A stretch of DNA of 64,000 bases, from positions 149,541-213,540 of the forward strand of contig NZ_JADMLG010000009.1 of NCBI RefSeq assembly GCF_015674855.1. The letters are read 5' to 3'. Below are positions 9,743 to 18,684 of this stretch, in pieces. The first letter of the stretch is position 1. Every line of letters starts with the position of its first letter. A program made the position numbers and the translations under genes. Below the pieces are notes generated by a model. It ran no database searches. It was not told the origin of the DNA and saw only the letters and a program-made list of their open reading frames with translations. The stretch comes from Nocardia bovistercoris (lineage in GTDB: Bacteria > Actinomycetota > Actinomycetes > Mycobacteriales > Mycobacteriaceae).

Positions 9743-12700
9743 TCAGCGAATCCGGATCGGATCCTGCTTCGACCATCCGCCGCGATTCACCACCGACACG
9801 TCGATCGTCGCGGGCGCGGCACTCGGTTCGTACGGAGTGAAGCGCTCGAGTGCGCCCCAATCGCGTCCCCAGTCCTCGTCCAGATAGCTCGGCACCGTCT
9901 GCGCCTCCGACAGCAGACCCGTCCAGCCGAGCGGACCGCCGCCGATATCGTCCTGCCAGGCATTGGCGGCATCGGAACCGACCCGGTCCGGCAGGATGCG
10001 CCAGCGCGGCGCCTCGGCGACGCCGTCGTGGTGGTCGAAGGGCCGCTGGCACGGGAAGGCCAAGCCGACGTGCCAGTCCAGCAGCACCGGATCGGACGAA
10101 CCGACAACCGAATCCAGGCTCGCCAAGCGGGGCAACCGGGGCGGGGTGACGGCGAGCCACTGCCGCGCCGTGATGTCGTTGTCCACGGCCACCAGACGCA
10201 CCGCGTTCACCTCGGCGGGCAACCGGTCCAGCGGGACCCGCAGGTTGCGCCACGACGGCGCGGGCCCGATATCCAGCGGATCCACCGACCCGAGCATTTC
10301 CACCGCGCCGTCCGCGCCGCGCACGCCGTACTCCACGCGCAGTTCCTGACCGTAGGTGAGCACGCCGTCCGCGTCGACCGACCGGATGCGGCCCGCCGCG
10401 GTCACGGCGAGCACCCGGTAGGCGGGGTCGTGGCGCATGCTGTCGGTCAGATCGAGCCGATACCACTGGGATCGGAGCGTGGCCTGGCGCTGCTCGCCCT
10501 CCTGATAGCTGCCGAGCACGGGAGTGCGCGCCGGATCGAGGCCGAAGGGCAGCGTCACGGTGCTGCCGTTCACGCCGACCCGCTCGCTGGTGCCGCCGCC
10601 GGTGCCCGCGCCGGTGGTGTTGGTGGTCTTGTTGTCGGAATCCTTCTCGACCGAATTCGCGCCGCCGGTCACGGTTTCCTCGGCGTCGGCGGTGAGATCC
10701 TCGGCCACGCCGTTCGGGCTGAATCCCTTCGTCGCGTCCGGCGTCGAAAGGCCGTCCGCCACCGAACCCTCGAAGGGCAGCAGCACCGAGTCCGCCGTAT
10801 CGGTCTCCACCAGAACGTCGTTGGCGAGACCGCAGGAATCGCCTGCCAGCGATTCGATATTCGACTTCGCGATCGAATAGGCCGGGTACTGGGTCACCGC
10901 GGCCTTGGCCAGCGACGCCACCTCGAACAGCACGAGCAGCGCGGCCGCGACGGTCAGCGGAACCGAGGCGAAACGGTCGAACCGATTCGGCGGCGCGGGC
11001 GCCCGGTACGGCTCGCGGTAGTGCAGCCAGATCGCCCAGAGCAGGGCGAGCACGCTGAGCCCGAGGAATGCGGTGGACAGACCCTTTCCCGCGATCAGCG
11101 GCGACTTGTCCCACCACGGGACACCGTAACTGGAGACATACCACCAGCCGTTCGACCCGGTGAAGGTGATGGCGAGCAGGAACAGCACGGCGGCGGCGAA
11201 CAGCGCCCGGTTGCGCGGCGCGCGGATACCGGTGCTGCCGACCGCGACGGCGGCCAGCGCCGCGAGCGAGCCCGCGAGTCCGGCGTAGACGCCGAAGTGA
11301 TGGGTCCACTTGGTCGGGGTGAACATCATCAGCAGCAGCGAGGCGAACACGATGCCGAGAATGCGCACCGAAGGACCGCGCGAAGTGCCGGGGATGCGAC
11401 CCTTGCGCAGCACCTGGAGCACGCACACCAGCAGGCACAGCAGCATCATCAGCACGCCGAAACGCCGGGCCAGCGACCCGTCCGGGGACAGCATGAGCAG
11501 CGAATCCCAACGGGTGCGCTCGTCGAACCAGGCCACGTTGGGGCCGACGATGGTGCGCACGCGGGTGGCTTCCATGACGGTCGCGAGGGTCTGGTCGGCG
11601 AAGACGACGATGAGCACGAGGGTGCCCGCCGCGAGTCCTGGCGCGAGCAGGGACGCGTAGCGGTAGGCGAGAGCGCCGAAAGAACGGGACTCGATCGGTC
11701 GCGGCGCGTCGGCGCTGGGCAACTTGCCCTGGGCGCGCTTGACGATGATCTGCAGAACCGGCCGCGACCCGGCGATGAGCGCGGCGATGCAGATCAGTCC
11801 GGTGGGTCCGGCGGCCAGCGAGAAGGCGGCGATCATGACGCCGATCGCGGCGGGCAGCAGTCGCCCGGTGGCGATGGCGCGCTCGATCGAACACCAGGTG
11901 AGCAGCGCGCCCGCGGCGATCAGCGGTTCGGGGCGCAGGCCGTTGTCGTAGGGCAGCCAGAAGGCGAGGAACACCAGTCCGGCCGTCCACAACGCGACCT
12001 GGTGCCTGCGGACCCGCGCGCCGAGCCTCGGCAACACCTCGCGGCTGATCACCAGCCAGCACACCACGCCCGCGGCCAGCGTCGGCAGCCGCATCCACGG
12101 GCTCGCCGCCGAGATCTTCGTCATCCAGGCCAGCACCTCGTATGACCAGCCGAACGGGGCCTCCGGCACCGCGAACCACCGGTAGTAGTTCGCCATGTAG
12201 CCCGAATGTTCCGACGCCCTGGCCATATTGAGGATGTAGCCGTCGTCGGAGGTGTTCGCGCCGATGATGTGCCACAGCGCCAGGGTGCCGAGGACGGCGA
12301 GGTCGGCGAGCCCGAAGCGCCACCAGTGCGCGGGCAGGAAGCGCCGCGCCCGGCGGCCGTCGGAGGTGTCGAGCAGGTGCAGGGCGATCAGCGCGATCAC
12401 GGTGCAGACCGCCGCCGCGATCATGGCGATCAGTTTCAGCGCGGTCGGAGTGGAGGAGAACCGCGAATCGATGTCGAGGTGCACGCGCGCGGCCGCGACC
12501 TGACTCGCGTCCAGATCGGTGAATATCCCCACCACCTGCGGACGCACGTCGCGCGGCAGGACCGTGCGGAACGCCGAGCCGTCCTTGCGGGTCACACCGG
12601 TGAATTCCACGGTGGTCGCGGCGGCGGTGGAATCGATGACGACCGAATCGCACGCCCCGATCTCCGCGACCGGCGCCGACAGCAGCGGGATATCGCGCTG

Positions 12701-13168
12701 CACCACGGCGAGCGTGCCCTCGGACACCGAGACGACGAGGCCCTTGGTCGCGGCCTGACCCGAGTCGACCGGGATGGTGGACAGCAACGTCTTCGACGAT
12801 CCGGTCGCCCCGGCCCGATCCGTCTCCGCGGCGCGGGGCGCTTGGGCGCCTTGGTCGCGGGGCGCTTGGGCGCCTTGGTCGCGGGGCGCTTGGGCGCCTT
12901 GGTCGCGCGGCGCTTGGGCGCCTTGGTCGCGCGGCAGCATCGAACACGGCAGCGTGGCGGTGAAGCGCAGCGGCTCGTAGGAGACCAGCGGCGCCGCGAC
13001 ATCGGTGCTGTTGCCCGCCTGCGGCCAGTCCAGCGTCGCCCGGTCCTGGCGCACCGGAAGCAGCGGGGCGAGCAGCGCCAGCGCGAATCCGAGGAAGCCG
13101 GAAACGAGGGCGATCAGGCGGTAACGGGCAAACGCGGGTGTCGATCGGTCCGGGCGCACGGGGGTCAT
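9743..13168 (-). CDS. emb: Emb-family arabinosyltransferase (second copy, with repeat insertion)
   Basis: Second GT-C arabinosyltransferase, 1141 aa. It starts at ATG 13168, with GGTGG about 8 nt upstream. The architecture matches the first copy: one membrane segment near residues 16-40, a periplasmic N-terminal domain, a polytopic core with the acidic pair D308-D309 in NTSDDGYILNM, and a C-terminal carbohydrate-binding part. Met315 is the position equivalent to EmbB Met306. Residues about 81-112 are a tandem array of PRDQGAQA octapeptides that has no counterpart in the other copy. The minus-strand frame is open upstream far beyond this start, but that stretch is antisense to the next gene. 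The neighbouring membrane gene and aftA lie upstream on the same strand, so it may be transcribed with them. Confidence 0.93.
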   Translation of the reverse strand: MTPVRPDRSTPAFARYRLIALVSGFLGFALALLAPLLPVRQDRATLDWPQAGNSTDVAAPLVSYEPLRFTATLPCSMLPRDQGAQAPRDQGAQAPRDQGAQAPRDQGAQAPRAAETDRAGATGSSKTLLSTIPVDSGQAATKGLVVSVSEGTLAVVQRDIPLLSAPVAEIGACDSVVIDSTAAATTVEFTGVTRKDGSAFRTVLPRDVRPQVVGIFTDLDASQVAAARVHLDIDSRFSSTPTALKLIAMIAAAVCTVIALIALHLLDTSDGRRARRFLPAHWWRFGLADLAVLGTLALWHIIGANTSDDGYILNMARASEHSGYMANYYRWFAVPEAPFGWSYEVLAWMTKISAASPWMRLPTLAAGVVCWLVISREVLPRLGARVRRHQVALWTAGLVFLAFWLPYDNGLRPEPLIAAGALLTWCSIERAIATGRLLPAAIGVMIAAFSLAAGPTGLICIAALIAGSRPVLQIIVKRAQGKLPSADAPRPIESRSFGALAYRYASLLAPGLAAGTLVLIVVFADQTLATVMEATRVRTIVGPNVAWFDERTRWDSLLMLSPDGSLARRFGVLMMLLCLLVCVLQVLRKGRIPGTSRGPSVRILGIVFASLLLMMFTPTKWTHHFGVYAGLAGSLAALAAVAVGSTGIRAPRNRALFAAAVLFLLAITFTGSNGWWYVSSYGVPWWDKSPLIAGKGLSTAFLGLSVLALLWAIWLHYREPYRAPAPPNRFDRFASVPLTVAAALLVLFEVASLAKAAVTQYPAYSIAKSNIESLAGDSCGLANDVLVETDTADSVLLPFEGSVADGLSTPDATKGFSPNGVAEDLTADAEETVTGGANSVEKDSDNKTTNTTGAGTGGGTSERVGVNGSTVTLPFGLDPARTPVLGSYQEGEQRQATLRSQWYRLDLTDSMRHDPAYRVLAVTAAGRIRSVDADGVLTYGQELRVEYGVRGADGAVEMLGSVDPLDIGPAPSWRNLRVPLDRLPAEVNAVRLVAVDNDITARQWLAVTPPRLPRLASLDSVVGSSDPVLLDWHVGLAFPCQRPFDHHDGVAEAPRWRILPDRVGSDAANAWQDDIGGGPLGWTGLLSEAQTVPSYLDEDWGRDWGALERFTPYEPSAAPATIDVSVVNRGGWSKQDPIRIR
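12833..12928. repeat. 24-bp coding minisatellite, 4 copies
   Basis: Four adjacent 24-bp units starting at 12833, 12857, 12881 and 12905. The first three are identical and the fourth has one G-to-C change. They encode repeated PRDQGAQA in the periplasmic N-terminal domain of the second Emb protein. The unit length keeps frame. Confidence 0.97.
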
Positions 13169-13206
13169 GCTAGCCACCGCGTCACACGCCACCGGCCGGT
13201 GCGTGC

Positions 13207-15417
13207 TCAGCGCAGGTGGCGGACGTCCCAGACCCACACGTCGTCGATGCGGGTCGGGGCGAATCCGACCAGTTGGGTCACGGTGTGACGGAGGGCGTCG
13301 GCGTTGCGGGAGGTGGCGAGGACGAGGACGTCGGCGCGCCAGGAATTCAGGTCGGCGATGGTGTTGTCGCGTTCTTCCTGACCGATGGGCGGGACGACGC
13401 CGGTGTCGCCGGTGCGGACGAGCAGCGCCATGGTCGGCAGGAATTCGGGGCCGTAGATGCCCTTCTTGTCGCGACCGGTCGGGCCGACGAAATAGCCTCC
13501 CGCGAGCGGGAATTCGAAACCGGTCTCGGTCTGCCAGCGCAGCGGTTCGGCGTCGGCAGGGCGTGGCGGGGGCACCATCACCACCGATCCGTCGCCGACG
13601 TAGGCGCGGATCGACCCGTCCGCGAAGAAGGCGGGGGTCGGGGCGCGGTCGACCACGGGGAGCGGGGTCGGGATCAGGGGCAGCGCGGCGAGTGCCAGCG
13701 CCGCGAACCAGGCGGGCGGCTTCCAGTCCACGGCCGATTCCCGCCACGTGGCCACCGCGCGTTCGACGCCGATGGCGAGCACGACGGCGATGGCGGGTAT
13801 CGCGGCCATCGTCAGCCGGGTCTCCAGGACCGAATTCAGCAGCGGCACCCGCTCGGCCCAGCGCCACGGCAGTCCGACACCGGTCGGTCGCTTGCCGATG
13901 GTCGCCACCGCGCCGAGCGACAGCACGCCGAAGACCAGGATCACCGCGGTCGCCGCCCGCACCACCCGATCGCGCAGCAGCATCAGCACCGCGACGGCCA
14001 GCAGCAACAGCAGCGGCCAGCCGAAGTAGGCGTTCTGCTCGGTCTCGTTGATCGCCACGTACTGTCCCGGCGCGAACAACCCGCCCAGCGATTCGGAAGG
14101 GAACTGCACGATGGCCTTCAGATCGTTGCCCATCGGCCCGTGATCGATGGACCGGTAACTCTGCGAGCCGAAGAACTGCCACCACAGCGGAATCGCGGTG
14201 AGCGCGAGCGTGATCAACGCCGCCACCCCGACCGTCGGCGCGATCCCCGACACGGCCCGCACCCCGGCGCGCGGAGTGTGCAGGTAGTAGACGAACGCGA
14301 AGACCGCGAACGCCAGCGCGAAGATCAGCAGCGGTTCCTCGCCGAACGCGATTTGCGTCGCGACCAGCAAACCGAGCCGCACCGCATCCCCACCCCACAC
14401 CCGCGGCGCAGGCGTCGCGGCAAGCACACCGCTCAGGCGCACCAGCCGCGCAGGCGTCTCGAACCGCGAACCGAGCCGGATCGCGTTCCGCCCCCGCGCT
14501 AGCGATGACGGTTTCGCGGTCTGCGGATCGAGCTGGGCCGTGTCTCGGCTGCGCGCTCGCGATGACGGTTTCGCGGTCTGCGGATCGAGCTGGGCCGTGT
14601 CTCGGCTGCGCGCTCGCGCTGCCTGCTTCGCGAGCTGCCACCTGTTGGAGATGGTGGTCGTCGCGTCGCAGGCCGATTCCGGCGACTCCGCGAGCGCGCG
14701 ACGCGCCATGCGGATGAGCAGCCCGGCGATGATCGGGAGCAGCCCGAGGGCGACGAAGTTCGGGTGGGCGTTGGCGTGCGAGATCATGGCGGGTGCGAAT
14801 CCGCAGAAGAGTCCGCCGATTCCGGCGGCGAGTCGGGATGTCACCAGTTCTCGCGCGAACAGCCGATACCAGGCGAATGCGGTGCAGGCCAGGCCGAGGG
14901 TGAGCACAAGCACGAAGGTGACCGTCGGGCCGAAGATCAGTGTGACCGGGGTGAGCGGGACGCCTACCCCGAACATCGCTGTGTTCGCCATGAGGTTCAC
15001 GCCTGCCGGATAGTTCTGCAGGGTGGTGCCGAGCGGGTTCTCGAAATGCGTGACCGAATGCGCGGTGAGAGCGAAGAACCACTCCCACATGGTCTGGTCC
15101 TGGCCGCTCTTGATCAGGTAGCCGTTCGAGGTGTCGCGCCACTGGCCGGACAGGACGAACACCGCCAGCGCGAGATAGAGCGAGCAGGCGAGCAGGTCAC
15201 CGCGCGCGATCCGAGGCAATCGAATTCGTCGAATCCGTGCGGCCGACGTGGTGCGGGGTGACTCACCGGAAGACGGTGCGCAGGCAGTGCGTGGCGGCAG
15301 GCCCGCGTCGTCGGGAAGCTGTGCGTCGAGAGGAATCGGCGGTCGGGTTTCCTCGACTCCCTCCGGTACCGCCGTCGACCCGCTGCGCTCACTTCCGACG
15401 ACGTTCCCTGCAACCAC
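13207..15417 (-). CDS. Polytopic membrane protein, putative GT-C-type glycosyltransferase
   Basis: About 736 aa, with a hydrophilic N-terminus, roughly 10-12 membrane segments and a C-terminal extracytoplasmic tail. The layout (acidic residues in the first outer loop, here SGQDQTMWEW, then many membrane helices) resembles lipid-linked-sugar GT-C enzymes. The family is not recognised with certainty. The gene sits between aftA and emb on the same strand, so a role in arabinan or related glycan assembly is an inference. The start is taken as GTG 15417 because GGAGAAG lies at proper spacing; TTG 15423 would also be in frame. A cytoplasmic loop near residues 268-306 contains a duplicated 19-residue unit (RARSRDTAQLDP...), followed by a degenerate third copy. 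Confidence 0.75.
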   Translation of the reverse strand: MVAGNVVGSERSGSTAVPEGVEETRPPIPLDAQLPDDAGLPPRTACAPSSGESPRTTSAARIRRIRLPRIARGDLLACSLYLALAVFVLSGQWRDTSNGYLIKSGQDQTMWEWFFALTAHSVTHFENPLGTTLQNYPAGVNLMANTAMFGVGVPLTPVTLIFGPTVTFVLVLTLGLACTAFAWYRLFARELVTSRLAAGIGGLFCGFAPAMISHANAHPNFVALGLLPIIAGLLIRMARRALAESPESACDATTTISNRWQLAKQAARARSRDTAQLDPQTAKPSSRARSRDTAQLDPQTAKPSSLARGRNAIRLGSRFETPARLVRLSGVLAATPAPRVWGGDAVRLGLLVATQIAFGEEPLLIFALAFAVFAFVYYLHTPRAGVRAVSGIAPTVGVAALITLALTAIPLWWQFFGSQSYRSIDHGPMGNDLKAIVQFPSESLGGLFAPGQYVAINETEQNAYFGWPLLLLLAVAVLMLLRDRVVRAATAVILVFGVLSLGAVATIGKRPTGVGLPWRWAERVPLLNSVLETRLTMAAIPAIAVVLAIGVERAVATWRESAVDWKPPAWFAALALAALPLIPTPLPVVDRAPTPAFFADGSIRAYVGDGSVVMVPPPRPADAEPLRWQTETGFEFPLAGGYFVGPTGRDKKGIYGPEFLPTMALLVRTGDTGVVPPIGQEERDNTIADLNSWRADVLVLATSRNADALRHTVTQLVGFAPTRIDDVWVWDVRHLR
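14502..14615. repeat. 57-bp coding direct repeat, 2 copies
   Basis: Two identical 57-bp units beginning at 14502 and 14559 encode a repeated 19-residue segment in the membrane protein. The next 19 residues look like a diverged third copy. Both strands stay open across it. Confidence 0.95.
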
Positions 15418-15636
15418 GGGCAAACTTCTCCAACGACTCGACGCACGAACCAGCCCACACTAGGCCCGGTCGGTGTGAACCGCGATCGAAGCGACTGGGA
15501 GTGAGAGTGAGCCGGCAATTGCTCTCAGGAGTAGCCGAATCGTCGCTGTCTCAATCCGTGATCTCACCCACCGGCGACCCGGCGAGACCGCAAGGAACCC
15601 GGCTCGGCCGCAGCCGCCTCCGGACCGGAGCGGGTG

Positions 15637-17658
15637 TCAGCGCGTGACCGTGACCAGCGTGAACGGACCGATATCGGTGACGGTGAATGCCGGATCGGCG
15701 AACAGCCGCGCGGGGAACGCGACGGTGTAGCGCTTCACATTCGGATCGTTCGGATAGACGTCCTCGGCCAGCCGCAGCGTGTAGGTGTCACCGCTGCGGC
15801 GGAACAGGAACGCGTCGGGACCGCGCCACGGCGTCGCGTCGAGCGCGGCGCGCAACTGCGCCGGGGTATCGAGCTTGCTCCAGTCCTTTATGGTCGCGGC
15901 CCGACCAGCGAAGTCGGCGAGTGGATTCGCGTAGTGCGAGGTCAGCGCCTGGAATCCGAAGTAGGGGTAGAAGGAGAGGAAGCTGGTGTCGGCGGTGAGC
16001 AGCACCGTCTCGTCGCGCGGGCGGCCGGTCTTCGCCAGCAGTTGGGCGTCGATCTCGCGGTAGTGCCAGACCGCCGATTCCTTGCCGCGATCACCGCGTT
16101 TCCCGTCGCCGTCGGTGTCGGTGTACGCGGTGGTGATCTCGGGTTCGAGCACGTGCGGAATGTCCTGGGCGAAGGCAAGCGCGCCGACGAGTGCGATCAC
16201 CGCCGCGGCGACTCGGAACCGCTCCGGCTCGTTGAACGCCTGGTAGGCGGCGCGCGCGCCCTCCACGAAGCCGAACGCGCCCGCCGCGGCGAGCAGTACG
16301 AGCAGGGGGGCTTCGAGTCGGAAGGACAGCAGGGTGGTGCCCGCCGCGGTCGCCAGCATCGACAGCAGCGTCCACAGGTAGATCGCCACCACGCCGATGC
16401 CGATGGCCTGTGCCCGCCGCGACGATCCGGCGCGCACGACCAGCCAGATCGTCCCGATCAGGCACAACCCGCCGAGCAGGGAGAACTCCGCCATCGGCAG
16501 TGGCAGTTCGGCGCCGGAACGCGGCAGGTAATGCAGTGCGGTGCCCGAGCGAGGCGTACTCGAATCCAGCGACTTCAGCAGGTACGGCAACCACACGATG
16601 GCGGCGAGTGCGCCCGCGATCACGCCGATCACGGCCGTGCGCAGCACCGGCGGCAGCACGGCCCGCCACACCGACCCGTTCGCCTCGGTGCGCCCGCGCG
16701 CGGCCCGGATCGCCTGCCGCCGTTCGCGTATCGCGTAGGCCGCCGAGATCAGGCCCATGAGGGCGATCGCGAACGCGGCGACCAGGAAGTACAGCGTGTA
16801 GAAGGTCGCGCCGAGTCCGAGGAAGCAGCCCGCGCCGACCACCGCGCCCCAACCGCCCGCCGTCGACGGCGCGCCGCCCCACACGCCGGGTTCGGCGGGA
16901 CGGTGGATCGCGCCCCAGGCCAACACGAGTGCGGGCGGCAGCAGCAGCACGATCACCGCGCTGTAAGCCTCGGGCGCGGCGAAGGTGACGCCGACGGCGG
17001 TGGTGGCGGCCGTCACCGCGACCGCCCAGTCCGCGCGGATCAGCCGCGTCCACAGCACCAGCGCGAGCACGGCGGCCACCGCGAGCGACCCGATCGCGTA
17101 CGGCTTGAACACCTCCCAGCCGTCCATGCCGAGCACGTTGGCGACCCGTCCGCCGAACCAGAACCAGCCCGCCGGGTACAGCGGCGGCAGATCCGCGTAC
17201 GTCATATCGCGCAGCGCGGGACTGTCGGTGAGTCGCGTCAGGTATTCGGTGCGGAACTCCTGATCCACCGAGATCCCGAACAGGTACAACTTGGTGGCCG
17301 CGAGCGGCATGCCGAGCGTGACCGTGACGAATGTCGAAATGCCGACCCAGGACAGCAGTTTCGCCACCAACGGCCGACGCCGCAGCCGCAGCAGCGTGAT
17401 CGAGGCGACCAGCATGACCGCCGCCGCCACCTGCCCGACGGTGGTCAGCGCCCTGGTGACATTCGAGGAGTTGAACGCGGGCCAGTCGACCAGCGAGAAC
17501 GCGAACAGCCCGACCGCCGCGACGGCGACCGCGACGAGGCAGGCCAGAACGGCCTCGCCGAGCCCTGACCCGAGATGCCTGCCGACGGCGCGCAGGCGCG
17601 CACCCGACGGCGTCGGCGCGGCGGTCGCGGGCGGCGCTTCGGCGGTGTCGACGCTCAT
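15637..17658 (-). CDS. aftA: Galactan 5-O-arabinofuranosyltransferase AftA
   Basis: A polytopic GT-C enzyme of 673 aa (M. tuberculosis AftA is 643) that adds the first arabinofuranose residues from decaprenyl-phosphoryl-arabinose onto the galactan. It has about ten or eleven membrane helices and a C-terminal periplasmic domain. The first outer loop carries GISVDQEFRTEYLTR and the conserved YPAGWFWFGGR, typical of AftA. The start is ATG 17658, which overlaps the stop of a short upstream frame (ATGA). In mycobacteria aftA follows dprE2; here a strong hairpin separates the two, so aftA probably has its own promoter in 17750-17836. Confidence 0.93.
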   Translation of the reverse strand: MSVDTAEAPPATAAPTPSGARLRAVGRHLGSGLGEAVLACLVAVAVAAVGLFAFSLVDWPAFNSSNVTRALTTVGQVAAAVMLVASITLLRLRRRPLVAKLLSWVGISTFVTVTLGMPLAATKLYLFGISVDQEFRTEYLTRLTDSPALRDMTYADLPPLYPAGWFWFGGRVANVLGMDGWEVFKPYAIGSLAVAAVLALVLWTRLIRADWAVAVTAATTAVGVTFAAPEAYSAVIVLLLPPALVLAWGAIHRPAEPGVWGGAPSTAGGWGAVVGAGCFLGLGATFYTLYFLVAAFAIALMGLISAAYAIRERRQAIRAARGRTEANGSVWRAVLPPVLRTAVIGVIAGALAAIVWLPYLLKSLDSSTPRSGTALHYLPRSGAELPLPMAEFSLLGGLCLIGTIWLVVRAGSSRRAQAIGIGVVAIYLWTLLSMLATAAGTTLLSFRLEAPLLVLLAAAGAFGFVEGARAAYQAFNEPERFRVAAAVIALVGALAFAQDIPHVLEPEITTAYTDTDGDGKRGDRGKESAVWHYREIDAQLLAKTGRPRDETVLLTADTSFLSFYPYFGFQALTSHYANPLADFAGRAATIKDWSKLDTPAQLRAALDATPWRGPDAFLFRRSGDTYTLRLAEDVYPNDPNVKRYTVAFPARLFADPAFTVTDIGPFTLVTVTR

Positions 17659-17750
17659 CCGCGCACCGCTCCGAGCCGTCGCGCGACCTCGTCCGTCACG
17701 GACTCCCGATGATCCGGGAGCCCGGTGGGGATCGGTCCGACTACTCGCAT
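17655..17750 (-). CDS. Possible 31-codon upstream ORF coupled to aftA
   Basis: ATG at 17750 is preceded by GGAGGCGTA (GGAGG with a 4-nt spacer). The frame ends in TGA overlapping the aftA start as ATGA. The peptide starts MRVVGPIPTG and has no membrane segment or obvious family. It could be a leader peptide controlling aftA translation, or chance. Evidence is only the ribosome binding site and the overlap geometry. Confidence 0.4.
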   Translation of the reverse strand: MRVVGPIPTGLPDHRESVTDEVARRLGAVRG

Positions 17751-17836
17751 TACGCCTCCGGTTCGCTGCTCGGCTCCGACTCGTGCTGACCGCGAGAGCG
17801 CAGCCGCGACCGATGGTAACCGTGCCCCGCGACGCG

Positions 17837-17880
17837 CGAGCCGCACCGGCTCCCGTCTACGCGGGGACCGGTGCGGCTCG
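17837..17880 (-). terminator. Terminator after dprE1-dprE2
   Basis: Perfect 13-bp inverted repeat (17837-17849 with 17868-17880) and an 18-nt loop, located 25 nt past the dprE2 stop on the minus strand and upstream of aftA. Confidence 0.7.
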
Positions 17881-17904
17881 GACGCGATGATCAGGTGGTG
17901 ACGA

Positions 17905-18684
17905 TCAGATCGGCAGGCGGCGGAAGATGGGGCGCGGGATGTGGCGCAGGACCATCATCACGTAGCGGAAGATCCCCGGCGCCCAGATCAGTTCCTTACC
18001 GCGTTCGGAAGCCGCCACCGCGAGCGCGGCGACCTCTTCCTTGTCCACGGTGAACGGCGCTTCCTTGGCGCCGGTCGCCTTCCAGTGCGCGAGCGTGGTC
18101 GAGGTGCGCACCTGGCCCGGTCGGATCACCAGCACGCGCGGGCCGAACGGCCGCAGCGCCTCGCCGAGACCGAGGTAGAACCCGTCGAGACCGGCCTTGG
18201 TCGACCCGTACACGAAGTTGGAGCGGCGCACCCGTTCACCGGCCGCCGAGGACATGGCGATGATCCGCCCGTATCCCTGCGCCTTCATCTTCTCGCCGAT
18301 CAGCACGCCGACCGACACGGCGGCGGTGTAGTTGATCTCGGCGATCTGCACGGCCTTGCGCTGGTTCTGCCACAGTTCCTCGGCGTCGCCGAGCAGCCCG
18401 AACGCCACGATCGCGACGTCGACGTCGCCGGTGTCCCAGGCCGCGTCGACGACCTTGGGGTGGCTGCCGCTGTCGAGTGCGTCGAAATCGATGACCTCGA
18501 CCGAGGCCGCGCCCGCCGCGTTCATCTGCGCGACGGCGCCGTCGCGCAGCGGATCGTTCGGCAGGGTCGCGAGGATGACGCGGGCGGGTCCCTTCTTCAG
18601 GTACTCCGCGCAAATCGCGAGGCCGATCTCCGAGGTTCCGCCCAGCAGCAGCAGGGTCTGCGGGTTACCTACGGCATTGATCAC
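17905..18684 (-). CDS. dprE2: Decaprenylphosphoryl-2-keto-ribose reductase DprE2
   Basis: A short-chain dehydrogenase of 259 aa (M. tuberculosis DprE2 is 254). It reduces decaprenyl-phosphoryl-2-ketoribose to the arabinose form with NAD(P)H, the second half-reaction of DPA synthesis. The N-terminus VGNPQTLLLLGGTSEIG is diagnostic, with the glycine-rich nucleotide-binding motif at residues about 14-20 and a YGSTKAG catalytic Tyr-Lys motif. The start is GTG 18684, overlapping the dprE1 stop by 4 nt (GTGA). Frames upstream of this start lie inside dprE1 and were not used. Confidence 0.95.
   Translation of the reverse strand: MINAVGNPQTLLLLGGTSEIGLAICAEYLKKGPARVILATLPNDPLRDGAVAQMNAAGAASVEVIDFDALDSGSHPKVVDAAWDTGDVDVAIVAFGLLGDAEELWQNQRKAVQIAEINYTAAVSVGVLIGEKMKAQGYGRIIAMSSAAGERVRRSNFVYGSTKAGLDGFYLGLGEALRPFGPRVLVIRPGQVRTSTTLAHWKATGAKEAPFTVDKEEVAALAVAASERGKELIWAPGIFRYVMMVLRHIPRPIFRRLPI

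Noticed and set aside
13169..15142. The minus-strand emb frame remains open far upstream of its ATG, giving an apparent 1799-residue protein
   Set aside because: The upstream part is Arg/Pro/Gly-rich and overlaps the membrane protein gene in another frame. The true N-terminus with its membrane segment begins at 13168.
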